Source: an uncultured Alteromonadaceae bacterium (GTDB taxonomy: Bacteria; Pseudomonadota; Gammaproteobacteria; Enterobacterales; Alteromonadaceae). From it: DNA of 64,000 nucleotides. Positions 54,904-63,829 of this stretch are shown piece by piece (within the stretch, counting starts at the first letter, position 1; every line of letters starts with the position of its first letter). The notes under the pieces were generated by a model. That model was not told the origin of the DNA, ran no database searches, and saw nothing but the letters and a program-made list of their open reading frames with translations. The position numbers were made by a program, and so were the translations under genes. The stretch spans positions 54,562 to 118,561 of the forward strand of contig CANMXU010000014.1 of NCBI GenBank assembly GCA_947501935.1. Reading direction: 5' to 3'.

Positions 54904-56727
54904 ATGACTGAGAAAAAACTCCAACACTTTTATATCGCCGAAGAGCAATCGATTTATTTGCTCAGTCATAAAGACGCCGCTAAGTTAAAGCAGTGGGTTG
55001 ACTTGTGCCAGCAGCAATTAAAGCAATTAGGTTATAGCGATATATATTTGTTAGGAAAAGGCGCTTATGGCTTTGTCTTTAATGGCGAAAATGCCAAAGG
55101 GCAGCACTTTGTATTTAAATTTTCCAGAGTAAACTTACCGCAACATGTACAAGACCGGCTTGCTGATGAAGCTGAAATTCAAAGTCAGCTCAGTCACGAA
55201 CGTATTCCCAAAGTGGTCGAGTACCATAAAATCAAACGCCAAGGCATTTTACATATGGCAAAAGCGCCGGGTATTGATCTAGAAAAATACTCCCATCAGC
55301 ATGGACCGTTAGCGCCAGAGCTTATTGTAGATATTGCCGTTCAGTTACTCGACATTATTGTGTATTTACGTAGCAGTAAGTTACACCCCAATCAAAAGCC
55401 TTATGTTCATGGCGATATTAAACCCTCTAATGTGGTTTACGATGAAAGCGAAAATAAAGTCTATTTGGTTGACTGGGGCTCGTCGGTAACTGCGCAGCTC
55501 GGTATTGACGGTCAAAGTACCTCGAACAATATTATGGACTTGATGAGTAGCGATCTTCAGCATACCAATGCGCGTTTAGGCGATGTTTATTTTATTGGTC
55601 CTGACCAACTTTCTGGCGGTTTATCAAGCCCAAGATTCGACGAGCAAGGGCTTGCTGCAACACTATATGCACTTGCGTCAGGGCAAAGTTGTCGATATGG
55701 CCATCAAATTATTAGCCCACGCTCGTTAGGTTTACCTAAGATCTTAGCACTCGCTATTGAAGGCATGTTAAGTGGCGACGAAAAGCAGCGTTGCTTGGCC
55801 GGAGACTATTTGCTTGGCCAGCGCAATCAACTAAAGCATATGGTATTGGCAGATACACCAACAAAGGCTGATATAACGCCCTTGATCCCCGTATGGAGCA
55901 AACCTTTCGTTAAAGACATCGACTCAGTTGTATACGGCTCGCGAAAATCTTTCTTACGAGAATCAAGTGATAGCGACAGCTTAAATGACATTGATGATGT
56001 GCAATTAGAAAAATATTATAAGAACTTTCTTATGGGGATGGGCGATACCGAAAAAGCCTTTGTTGCCGCGGTTAGCCGGCTAGGCAACTTTCCTGTTGTT
56101 GGCGGCTTAGCGATTCGCTGGCAAAAAGACGGCGTATATATCGACTCAAATTTAACGTTATTTGATCCCAGCTTAAAATATTCGTTTCAAAGCGCGGTAA
56201 ATAACATGGTGCATTTAGCCCAAGGCATATTCCGTGAAGGGGTCTTCAAAAGCTGTTTATTTGATGCAAGAAACACCCTGCATGTTGAGCGAGACGATGA
56301 AAATATTAATTTTGTCGCAGCACCACAGCAATATATTCCTTTTGATATTAGCGATGTGCCAGATCTTGAAGATGAAACAAAAGCGCATTCTTATTTTGAA
56401 GACGGTAAAGACCCAGACGAGTATTTACATTTCCCGCCAGAGGTTATGGCAGTATTTAAGCGCTTAAATGAAATTCATCATACTGGCTGTATTATTTTTG
56501 AAGTATTACCTAAGCATTTAAAAATACACAGCTATTTAATGTTACTTAACCCAGCTAAAGCCGATGAATTTAAAGCATGTTTAGCACAATTATTAGCACT
56601 ACTTCCTAGTGTTAAAGGCCAAGGTATTGCTGGCTTCATGAAACTCCCTTATAAAGACACTCGCTTTTTTGAACACATTTCTAAACTGCCTGAAAAGTTT
56701 TATCCACGTAATCCTAAAATCAGTTAA
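54904..56727 (+). CDS. Serine/threonine protein kinase-like protein
   Basis: 607-residue cytosolic protein. The kinase domain spans about residues 40-310: glycine loop LLGKGAYGFVFNGE, the VAIK-type lysine in FVFKFSRV, catalytic loop YVHGDIKPSNVVYDE, and YLVDWGSS, where DWG replaces the usual DFG. FDEQGLAATLYALASG is like the late kinase helices. Residues 330-607 form a second domain that I do not recognise, beginning about VYGSRKSFLRESSDSDS. No membrane helix or PASTA repeats are present. Partner and substrate are unknown; no phosphatase gene is adjacent. Confidence 0.82.
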   Translation: MTEKKLQHFYIAEEQSIYLLSHKDAAKLKQWVDLCQQQLKQLGYSDIYLLGKGAYGFVFNGENAKGQHFVFKFSRVNLPQHVQDRLADEAEIQSQLSHERIPKVVEYHKIKRQGILHMAKAPGIDLEKYSHQHGPLAPELIVDIAVQLLDIIVYLRSSKLHPNQKPYVHGDIKPSNVVYDESENKVYLVDWGSSVTAQLGIDGQSTSNNIMDLMSSDLQHTNARLGDVYFIGPDQLSGGLSSPRFDEQGLAATLYALASGQSCRYGHQIISPRSLGLPKILALAIEGMLSGDEKQRCLAGDYLLGQRNQLKHMVLADTPTKADITPLIPVWSKPFVKDIDSVVYGSRKSFLRESSDSDSLNDIDDVQLEKYYKNFLMGMGDTEKAFVAAVSRLGNFPVVGGLAIRWQKDGVYIDSNLTLFDPSLKYSFQSAVNNMVHLAQGIFREGVFKSCLFDARNTLHVERDDENINFVAAPQQYIPFDISDVPDLEDETKAHSYFEDGKDPDEYLHFPPEVMAVFKRLNEIHHTGCIIFEVLPKHLKIHSYLMLLNPAKADEFKACLAQLLALLPSVKGQGIAGFMKLPYKDTRFFEHISKLPEKFYPRNPKIS

Positions 56728-57327
56728 TTAGGTGTTGTATGGCTTTTATATAGTTTTTTTAGCTTAGGTATTTATTATTTAAACTACTATTTTAAAATTT
56801 TGTTTTATTAATCTCCACGATAAAATGTTATGGACATAAAAACATTGGAAAGTGGGTCTATTAATTTGACGTTGCTTAACCATACTTATTGGCTCACTAA
56901 TTGAAATGATTAAAACTGCGGATGATATTCTTGCATTACAGGCTAATGAAAAAATAGCGTGTCTTATAAAAATCATACCTATTACCGATTAAGTGATGTT
57001 ACACAGATAAATGTTAGTTAGGACCCAATATAATAAACATTAACAGAGCAGATATATTCACCCCTAAAGTAACTTACTTTTTTTCACCAGCATTAACGCA
57101 CCTACCTGGTGAATTATAACTAGGCTCAACAAATAACAGTAAAAGGTAAGATATAGCTCCTCTCTTCTTGTTAGTAATACCAATTATCATAAAAGAATAA
57201 AGATTCATTCTTTTAATAGTTCTATTGGGTTAGCTAAATAATTATTAATACTAGTAAAAATAACTGAGTAAGGGCATGATATAGTTATATTTGTAATGTT
57301 TTTAAATATGTTGAATTAGTAATTTAG
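56728..57327. other. 600-base intergenic region
   Basis: AT-rich, no convincing gene. Contains TTCACCAG/CTGGTGAA, an 8-bp inverted repeat with a 15-base gap (57083-57113), and a 28-codon ORF at 56906-56992 that may be a gene remnant. I can assign nothing else. Confidence 0.4.
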
Positions 57328-58389
57328 ATGATCGAAATTTACGCTGGCAAAACAGCCTTAAAAACCCTGCAAGAAGATGGCTTTAAACAAGAACTGTTTA
57401 CTAGCTTTCTAGGTGCCTCAGGCGGCCCTAAGTGGTTTACGTTATTTGGTTTAGATAAGTATTTATTTGGAGAGTTTTTTAATAATAGAACAACACCATT
57501 AAACATTATCGGCTCTAGTGCTGGCGCTTTTCGCGCCGCTTGTTTTGCGCAAAATGACCCTGTAGCCGCAATTGAACGTTTAGCGAAAACCTATGCTGAA
57601 ACGGTTTATTCAAAAAATGCTAAGCCTGCTGAAATTACTGAAAAAGCGCGTGAATTGCTTGATATTGTTTTCACAGGCAATGGTGTGGCTGAAAATGGCT
57701 TGACTGAAATTATTGATAACCCAATATTTAAAGCACATTTTATCGTTGCCAAAGCCCAAGGTTTATCCGCCCATGAAAATAAGCTACTGCAAGGTGCAGG
57801 CTTAATAAGCGGCTATTTGCGCAATCGCATTAATCGAAAATTACTCAGCAGCCAATATCACCGTTATATTTATCAACCTACTAATTCATCATTAGTCATT
57901 AATGATCCTTTTGGTTTTAATACCCATCAAGTTGCTTTTACCAAGCAAAATGTTAGTGACGCCTTGTTAGCATCTGGCTCTATTCCATTGGTGATGCAAG
58001 GTATTAAAAATATTGCTGGCTCGCCCAAGGGCATGTATCGAGATGGCGGTATTATTGACTATCATTTTGACTTTAAAATAAAAGGCGAGGGCTTAACCTT
58101 ATATCCTCATTTTAATGCCAAACCTAAAGCGGGTTGGTTTGATAAAAACTTAAGCCGAAAAGTATCAGCAGATAATTATGATAACGTGGTGATGATTTGC
58201 CCTTCACCAGAATGGATAGCATCACTGCCGTATAAAAAGATTCCAGACAGAACTGATTTTACAACGATGGACGACGATATTCGCATTAAGTATTGGCGTG
58301 AAGTGTTTGTTGAAACTGAAAAGCTTGCTGTAGCTTTAGATGAGTTTATTCATGGAAAAAGTAAAATTAAAATAAAGTTATTTGAATAA
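57328..58389 (+). CDS. Patatin-like phospholipase family protein
   Basis: 353-residue predicted serine lipase with a Ser-Asp dyad. The oxyanion loop is GASGGPKW near residue 30, the nucleophile GSSAG near residue 62, and the Asp in MYRDGGIIDYHF near residue 240. No signal peptide is visible, which is common for cytosolic patatin-like proteins. The substrate is unknown. It converges on the dGTPase gene, with a REP-like inverted repeat between them. Confidence 0.87.
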   Translation: MIEIYAGKTALKTLQEDGFKQELFTSFLGASGGPKWFTLFGLDKYLFGEFFNNRTTPLNIIGSSAGAFRAACFAQNDPVAAIERLAKTYAETVYSKNAKPAEITEKARELLDIVFTGNGVAENGLTEIIDNPIFKAHFIVAKAQGLSAHENKLLQGAGLISGYLRNRINRKLLSSQYHRYIYQPTNSSLVINDPFGFNTHQVAFTKQNVSDALLASGSIPLVMQGIKNIAGSPKGMYRDGGIIDYHFDFKIKGEGLTLYPHFNAKPKAGWFDKNLSRKVSADNYDNVVMICPSPEWIASLPYKKIPDRTDFTTMDDDIRIKYWREVFVETEKLAVALDEFIHGKSKIKIKLFE

Positions 58390-58416
58390 CTCGCTAGTTA
58401 AAAAGTGACAAAGAGG

Positions 58417-58503
58417 AAAAAGGGGTCGGTGACACGGGTAATTTATAATGAGAATCTTTGGCTATTCAAACTCCTTAAATTTAAATGTCACCGACCCCTT
58501 TTT
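58417..58503. repeat. REP/BIME-like inverted repeat pair
   Basis: AAAAAGGGGTCGGTGACA (58417-58434) and its exact complement (58486-58503) flank a 51-base spacer. The GGGGTCGGTGACA word followed by TTTAAATTTAAG resembles repeats left by REP-associated tyrosine transposases (Y1 family); that link is recalled, not tested. It sits between convergent genes and could also fold in transcripts from both. Confidence 0.65.
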
Positions 58504-58543
58504 CTGTTATTTAGTTCTTTATTAACGCTTTCTTAGCCCCAGT

Positions 58544-59890
58544 TTATAAGTTTGGTTCGCGATAGCCGTTGCCACTTGCCGGTAAAAATAAAGTTTTATA
58601 TAAACGCGTGGCGTAGTCATCGGTCATGCCGGCAACATAATCAGCTATAACTCTATGTTCATTTTGGCCATTGTCTTTGGCATATTGCCAACGCTTAGCG
58701 CTATTGCTAGGCAATAATCGCAGCGGATCAGAGGCAAGTGCTTCAAACAGCTCCATAACAATTTGTTGGCCGCGATATTCGATGCGCTGAATACTGGTTT
58801 GTTTAATGACAAATTTATAAACAAAATTTTTAAATATTTGCAGTACCTCGGCAGCACCTTGTGGAAGTTTGGCATTGAACTGCAATAATGGCTCTGAAAA
58901 ATGGCAACCTTGTTTTTTGTTTAAATCATGTAACTCTATCGCGGTTATTAAATAGTTTACCAGCCCGCCAATGGCATCTTTTTGCTGGTGATGCTGTTCG
59001 CTAAATAACTTTTGTGCCAAATTTTGTGCGTATTCATGTATCCATATTTCATCGGTTTGTAATAATTTTTCAATCACATTTTCTTCAAAGTCACTGCTGC
59101 TAACCACACCGGTAACTATCGCGTCTTCTAAGTCATGAATGCCGTAGGCGATATCGTCGGCTAGCTCCATAATTGAACAGTCTAACGACTTAAATAATGT
59201 TTTATGATGATGGCCATTTTTACTTTTATGGCGTTGAAATTCATTTTTATCTTGTAGTGATAACGGCGCTAATATCCAATTAAGTACATCAGCGTCGTCG
59301 TTATATACGCCTTTGGGCGGATGCCAGTCTTGCGCTTTTAGCTGACGAAAATTCTCTGGTGGACGATGATCGTTATTTTGATTCAAGTGTTCTAATGTTT
59401 GCGGGTATTTTAATAAACCCAGTAAAGTTCTGCGGCTTAAGTTCATGCCGTTCTGTTCACTAAAAGGCTCAAGTTTAGCAACAATACGTAAGGTTTGCCC
59501 ATTTCCTTCAAAGCCGCCGTTATGGCGCATCATGTAATGTAGAGCTACTTCGCCGCCATGGCCAAATGGTGGATGGCCAATATCGTGTGCTAAACAAATT
59601 GCTTCAATCAAAGCATCGTCGGTAGGTAATAGTTCAGCGCATTGTTGTGAGTATTTAGACTTTAATTGCGCAACAATGCCAGAGCCAATTTGTGCCGCTT
59701 CTAATGAGTGGGTTAGGCGAGTTCGATAAAAATCACTTTGACCGCTGCCCATCACTTGGGTTTTTGATTGTAAACGCCGAAATGCTGCTGAGTGTAGTAT
59801 TCTTGCACGGTCACGTTGAAATGGGCTACGGTGATCATGCTGGCGTTTTGAAACTGTTTTTAAACGGCGATGTAACCACATATTTTCCAT
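58544..59890 (-). CDS. dGTPase-like protein (HD domain)
   Basis: 448-residue HD-domain deoxynucleoside triphosphate triphosphohydrolase family member. RDRARILHSAAFRRLQSKTQVMGSGQSDFYRTRLTHSLEAAQIG carries the first HD-site His, CLAHDIGHPPFGHGGE the HD pair, and ELADDIAYGIHDLEDAIV the late Asp. Anti-phage roles are known for some relatives, but no defence genes are close here. I chose ATG 59890, with TGGA upstream, over the in-frame GTG at 59902. Whether it is Dgt itself or a dGTPase-like paralogue is not certain. Confidence 0.9.
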   Translation of the reverse strand: MENMWLHRRLKTVSKRQHDHRSPFQRDRARILHSAAFRRLQSKTQVMGSGQSDFYRTRLTHSLEAAQIGSGIVAQLKSKYSQQCAELLPTDDALIEAICLAHDIGHPPFGHGGEVALHYMMRHNGGFEGNGQTLRIVAKLEPFSEQNGMNLSRRTLLGLLKYPQTLEHLNQNNDHRPPENFRQLKAQDWHPPKGVYNDDADVLNWILAPLSLQDKNEFQRHKSKNGHHHKTLFKSLDCSIMELADDIAYGIHDLEDAIVTGVVSSSDFEENVIEKLLQTDEIWIHEYAQNLAQKLFSEQHHQQKDAIGGLVNYLITAIELHDLNKKQGCHFSEPLLQFNAKLPQGAAEVLQIFKNFVYKFVIKQTSIQRIEYRGQQIVMELFEALASDPLRLLPSNSAKRWQYAKDNGQNEHRVIADYVAGMTDDYATRLYKTLFLPASGNGYREPNL

Positions 59891-60070
59891 AATACATTCC
59901 ACTTTCTTTTTAGATTTAGGTTATTATTAAGGTCATTGTAATGCTGAATTTTGAAATAACTCTTTAACGGCAACGCATTATTTTTATTAATAAGTATGTT
60001 TTAGCCTGTTTAAGCATGGGCTGCCTATTTATTAACCTTAACAGAGTTATAGAAATAGTTAAGTAATATT

Positions 60071-60820
60071 ATGAAAACAAACATTTTCTCGTTTAGTTCT
60101 ACGTTGTTATTTTTGTTAGGGCTAGGTTTTTTATTCGTTGCCAATGCTAGCGAAAAACAAAAAATTGAAATGGCTGCTGGCTTGCCGAAACCACCTTTCG
60201 TAATAAAAAATGGCCAAGGCATGCAGTTAGATATTGTTAAAGCCGCGCTCGCTATGCATAACATTGAAGTTAAATTTGTATATATGCCTTTTGGTAGAAA
60301 TATTCCAAATTATAGGCGCTTTAGCTTTGATGGTGTGATCACCGTGCCATCTCATATTGAGCAGCCCGGTATGTTTGTTTCTACACCTTATATTCGTTAT
60401 CAAAATATAGCGGTTAGTTTGTCAGAAAATAACTTAGACATTAGCACCATTGCTGATTTAGCCGACAAAAAAGTGATAGCATTTCAACGGGCAAAAAAAT
60501 ATTTAGGTGAAGATTATTATCAAGCCGCTTTGCAAGCGAGAAGTTACCGTGAAGTTGCTGAGCAAGAGCAACAAGTATCGGCATTATTTTTAAAGCATGC
60601 TGAAGTAATTGTTTTAGATGTGAATATTTTTAAATATTATCTTAGTCGAAGCAAAAGCGAGCGTTTTAACGCAGCTTATAAACTCCACTATATTTTTGAT
60701 GAATCATATTATTCTGCAGGTTTTCGTGATCAAGCGGTGCAAAAAGCCTTTGACGATGGCATTTTGAAGTTAAAACAAAGTGGCGAATATCAAAAAATAT
60801 TAGATCATTACCTAAATTAA
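60071..60820 (+). CDS. Periplasmic solute-binding protein family 3 (orphan)
   Basis: 249-residue exported protein. A signal peptide covers about residues 1-26 (LLFLLGLGFLFVANAS). The SBP family 3 fold is indicated by EMAAGLPKPPFVIKNGQGMQLDIVKAAL, the aromatic YMPFGRN, FDGVITVPSHIEQPGMFVSTPYI and the C-terminal VQKAFDDGILKLKQSGEYQKILDHY. No ABC permease or ATPase gene is nearby, so it may serve a remote transporter or be a sensor-like binding protein. The ligand is unknown. Confidence 0.85.
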   Translation: MKTNIFSFSSTLLFLLGLGFLFVANASEKQKIEMAAGLPKPPFVIKNGQGMQLDIVKAALAMHNIEVKFVYMPFGRNIPNYRRFSFDGVITVPSHIEQPGMFVSTPYIRYQNIAVSLSENNLDISTIADLADKKVIAFQRAKKYLGEDYYQAALQARSYREVAEQEQQVSALFLKHAEVIVLDVNIFKYYLSRSKSERFNAAYKLHYIFDESYYSAGFRDQAVQKAFDDGILKLKQSGEYQKILDHYLN

Positions 60821-61003
60821 CTTCTCGATTTTCCGCCTCACTTTTAGCCGTTAACTATTATAACGGCTATTTACTCATGGGTTTTAACGTTATAATAGCG
60901 ATTAAAGAATGCTGACTTCGTTATGTTACAATTTACTTAATTGAGTCATGCAGCTATTCGGTTGCTATTGAGCAACACTCGTTTCCCAATAGAGCAAAAC
61001 TAA

Positions 61004-61327
61004 ATGAAACCATATACCAATATTGCTGAATTAATTGAATTATTAGAAGCTGATATAAAAGCACTTTCTGAGGAAGTAATCACCTTAAAGCAAGAGCCGC
61101 AAAGCTTTAATGAGCAAATTATTTTTAAGTATATTGATACCGGCAGTACAGGTAAAACTAAAGATTTTGTTCGAGCGTTAGGTGTAAAAGCTGAGCGTGG
61201 TTCATTCTTTTCATCGGGTGATGTTACTAAGTTAATCAAAGACGGCGCTGATGATATTTCACCTGAATTACTAGCCATTGCTCGTAAAGTTAGCAAGATG
61301 AAAAAACAAAAAGGTGCAAACCGTTAA
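61004..61327 (+). CDS. Conserved-looking hypothetical protein, 107 aa
   Basis: I do not recognise this protein. Residues 5-35 form a charged heptad-like helix (IAELIELLEADIKALSEEVITLK). Residues 36-80 are mixed, with KYIDTGSTGKTKDFVRALGVK and RGSFFSSGDVTKLIKDG, and the C-terminus is Lys-rich. It is cytosolic and soluble. It ends just before a strong bidirectional terminator shared with the BCCT transporter gene. Codon usage looks like that of its neighbours. Confidence 0.6.
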   Translation: MKPYTNIAELIELLEADIKALSEEVITLKQEPQSFNEQIIFKYIDTGSTGKTKDFVRALGVKAERGSFFSSGDVTKLIKDGADDISPELLAIARKVSKMKKQKGANR

Positions 61328-61365
61328 GCTACCTTTTGTAGTTACTTCCATTGCTAAAAAGCAAT

Positions 61366-61402
61366 AAAAAAGCCGAATGATAATTTATCATTCGGCTTTT
61401 TA
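61366..61402. terminator. Bidirectional terminator between the 107-aa gene and the BCCT gene
   Basis: AAAAGCCGAATGATA and TATCATTCGGCTTTT pair perfectly over 15 bp with a 3-base loop, with T runs on both strands. Confidence 0.92.
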
Positions 61403-61461
61403 TTTTATTAATTTTTTCTTTAAGTATTTAATATCAATGCTTTGATGATACTAAGCTTTAA

Positions 61462-63048
61462 TCAATTTGCTACAAGTTGGCGTTGTTCTGATCTAAGTCC
61501 CATCAGCAGGCTGACACACATTAATAACAAAACAATAGTAAAAGGTAGTGCGGTTGATATAGCGCCAGCTTGTAGTGCCTCAATTGCTTCAGTACCACCA
61601 ATCCATAATAAAACCGCTGCTATTACCCCTTCAATTACTGCCTAAAAAACACGTTGTAGCGTTGGAGCATCTATTTTTTCGCCTGCGGTAATACTATCTA
61701 TAACCAAAGAGCCAGAGTCTGATGAGGTAATAAAAAATACTAATACTAATATAATACCTATAACTGAAAGTAAGCTACTCATAGGTAATTGATCAAACAT
61801 TTGGAACATTGCCAGCGGAATTTCGGTTAAACCTTCTGTGCCTAAACTACCTATGCCATTAATCACTTGATCAATAGCTAGTCCACCATAAACCGACATC
61901 CACACCACAGTGACCAAGGTTGGAATGATTAATACCGAAGTGATAAATTCACGAATGGTTCGGCCTTTAGATACGCGAGCGATAAACATACCAACAAAAG
62001 GTGACCATGAAATCCACCATGCCCAGTAAAAAACAGTCCAGCCTTGTAACCAAGCTTCATCTTTTCTGCCATGAGGATTACTCAGTGGAATAATATGTTC
62101 TAAGTAGGCCGCGATAGTCGTTGGAATACTGCCCATAGAAATAGCGAAACCCGCTAAAATTAAAAATAAAAGTAAGGCCAGAGCAAGTAACATATTCACT
62201 TTGCTTAGGAGCTTAACGCCACTTTCTAGCCCTTTAACTACCGAGAAAGCGGCTAATGCGGTGACCACAATAATGATGAGTACTTGCAAGCCAATGCCAT
62301 TCTCGATGCCAAATACGTGCTGCATACCACTTGCCGCTTGTTGTGCGCCTAGCCCTAAAGAGGTAGCTAAACCAAATAATGTCGCCAGAACCGCGAGAAT
62401 ATCGATAACATGACCAGGCCAACCCCAAGTTCTTTCGCCTAATAATGGATAGAAAATGGATCGAATGGAAAGCGGCAGCCCTTTATTGTAAGAGAAAAAC
62501 GCTAACGACAACGCGACTACCGTGTAAATAGCCCAAGGGTGTAATCCCCAGTGATACACTGTAGCGCCTAATGCTAAACGCGCAGCTTCTACTGTATTAG
62601 CTTCAACGCCTAGTGGAGTTTTGTGCCAACCGGTTAAATAGGCGACAGGCTCGGCAACTCCCCAAAACATTAACCCTATGCCCATACCTGCGGCGAATAA
62701 CATTGAAAACCAAGAAAAGCGCGAATGCTCAGGTTTAGCCCTAGCACCACCAATACGAATATTTCCATAAGGTGAAATTATTAAGGCTAAGCAAAATAAA
62801 ACAAAAATGTTAGCAGACCACATAAAAAGTACGTCGAAAGTGCTGATAATTTGCCACTTGATACCATCTAAAGCTGACTTGGCTGTTACTGGCTCGGTTA
62901 ATAATATCGCCACCAAAAATAACAAAACTAAACCAGCACTGACCCCGAAAACGGGGTTGTGAACATCAAAACCCCATTTTTTGACATTATCTTGTCCGAC
63001 TGTGTAGTCGGTGCTATCAATACTGTATTTATCGATGTTATTACTCAT
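61462..63048 (-). pseudogene. BCCT family transporter interrupted by one in-frame amber codon
   Basis: Betaine/carnitine/choline-type secondary transporter. The intact part (61642-63048, 468 residues) has the family hallmarks: GMGIGLMFWGVAEPVAYLTGW, WGLHPWAIY, and WAWWISWSPFVGMFIARVSKGRTIREF, then SSDSGSLVIDSITAG and QRVF. The next codon is TAG (61642-61644). The same frame continues for 59 codons, AVIEGVIAAVLLWIGGTEAI..., to a TGA at 61462. Family members read QRVFWAV..EG here, so TAG replaces Trp (TGG) by one base. The total would be 528 residues, the normal family length. Loss of function, suppression or a sequencing error cannot be told apart here. Confidence 0.85.
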
Positions 63049-63632
63049 AAATTCTGAGTTTTACCTTATATCTGCTTAATATTTTAGCTATCAAAAGTAA
63101 TAACAAAATCAGACTGAACCTATGCTGTTGATGGTCAGTATATTGAGTTATATCGATTTTATATCTCGATATTTTGGCAATATTTTTCGTTATTGTTGAG
63201 AAACTACTGGCATTATTAGTTATGGAAATGCTTGCAGGGCATTGCTATAACCGCCGAAATAAACCTACAGGTGTTTTTGAAGGGGAAATTTAGACAATGG
63301 AAAGTGAACAAGTACTTTCCTTTTTGATAAAGAGCGATAAAGCGCTCGGCTTTTTAGTTAAGATTAAAAACGCAACAACTATAACACATTAGCAATGACA
63401 ATGACGGTGAGCGGAGGTTAATTGGCTAATATTTTATGTTATCACTTGAGTTTAAAGTATTGTAAATACTTGCTATTAAATTACTTTTTTGCCGTTAGTA
63501 AAAAGCGTAAAGGCTTTGTAAAAAAGCTGTTTTACTCTTCTTATTTGGCTATTTTTATGGATTAATGGCTCAAGTTTGGAACTTGAAAAAATGCTTCTTT
63601 AATAATTAAGAATTATTAATCATAGGAATATT
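63049..63632. other. Intergenic region upstream of the BCCT gene
   Basis: 584 bases without a clear gene. ATATCGA and TCGATAT (63150-63172) form an inverted repeat that may be a BCCT operator. Two plus-strand terminator-like hairpins lie at 63299-63325 and 63333-63355 with no plus-strand gene ahead of them. A 31-codon ORF starts at 63298. Confidence 0.4.
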
Positions 63633-63829
63633 ATGCGCTTCAATAAAAGGTTGACTCAGTTTTGTTTTATTGCTGCTATGGCGCCAATTTTAACGGCAAC
63701 TTCACTCTGCGCATTAGCGACGCCAAGTAATGGTTTAGCGCCAGAAGTTACTGATCTTAATGCTGAAGATTCTTCGTTTAAGTTGGAAAAAAAACTCCCT
63801 TATTTAACTAAAGCCTTTATTAATAGCAG
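63633..63829 (+). pseudogene. Exported-protein gene truncated by an insertion sequence
   Basis: The 5' part of a gene: a Lys/Arg start, hydrophobic segment (FCFIAAMAPILTATSLCALA) with signal-peptide character and a mature region VTDLNAEDSSFKLEKKLPYL. The frame runs into the insertion sequence at about 63830 and stops four codons later. The mature segment recalls the start of exported serine-hydrolase (beta-lactamase-fold) proteins of related marine bacteria, but that is from memory and weak. The rest of the gene, if present, lies beyond the element and the window. Confidence 0.6.

Noticed and set aside
56906..56992. 28-codon ORF MIKTADDILALQANEKIACL...
   Set aside because: Peptide looks protein-like but too short, with no ribosome site and no family; possibly a remnant.
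63298..63393. 31-codon ORF starting MESEQVLSFLIKSDKALGF
   Set aside because: A GAAGGGGA lies upstream, but two terminator-like hairpins fall inside the ORF; more likely chance. Kept only as part of the orphan-terminator finding.
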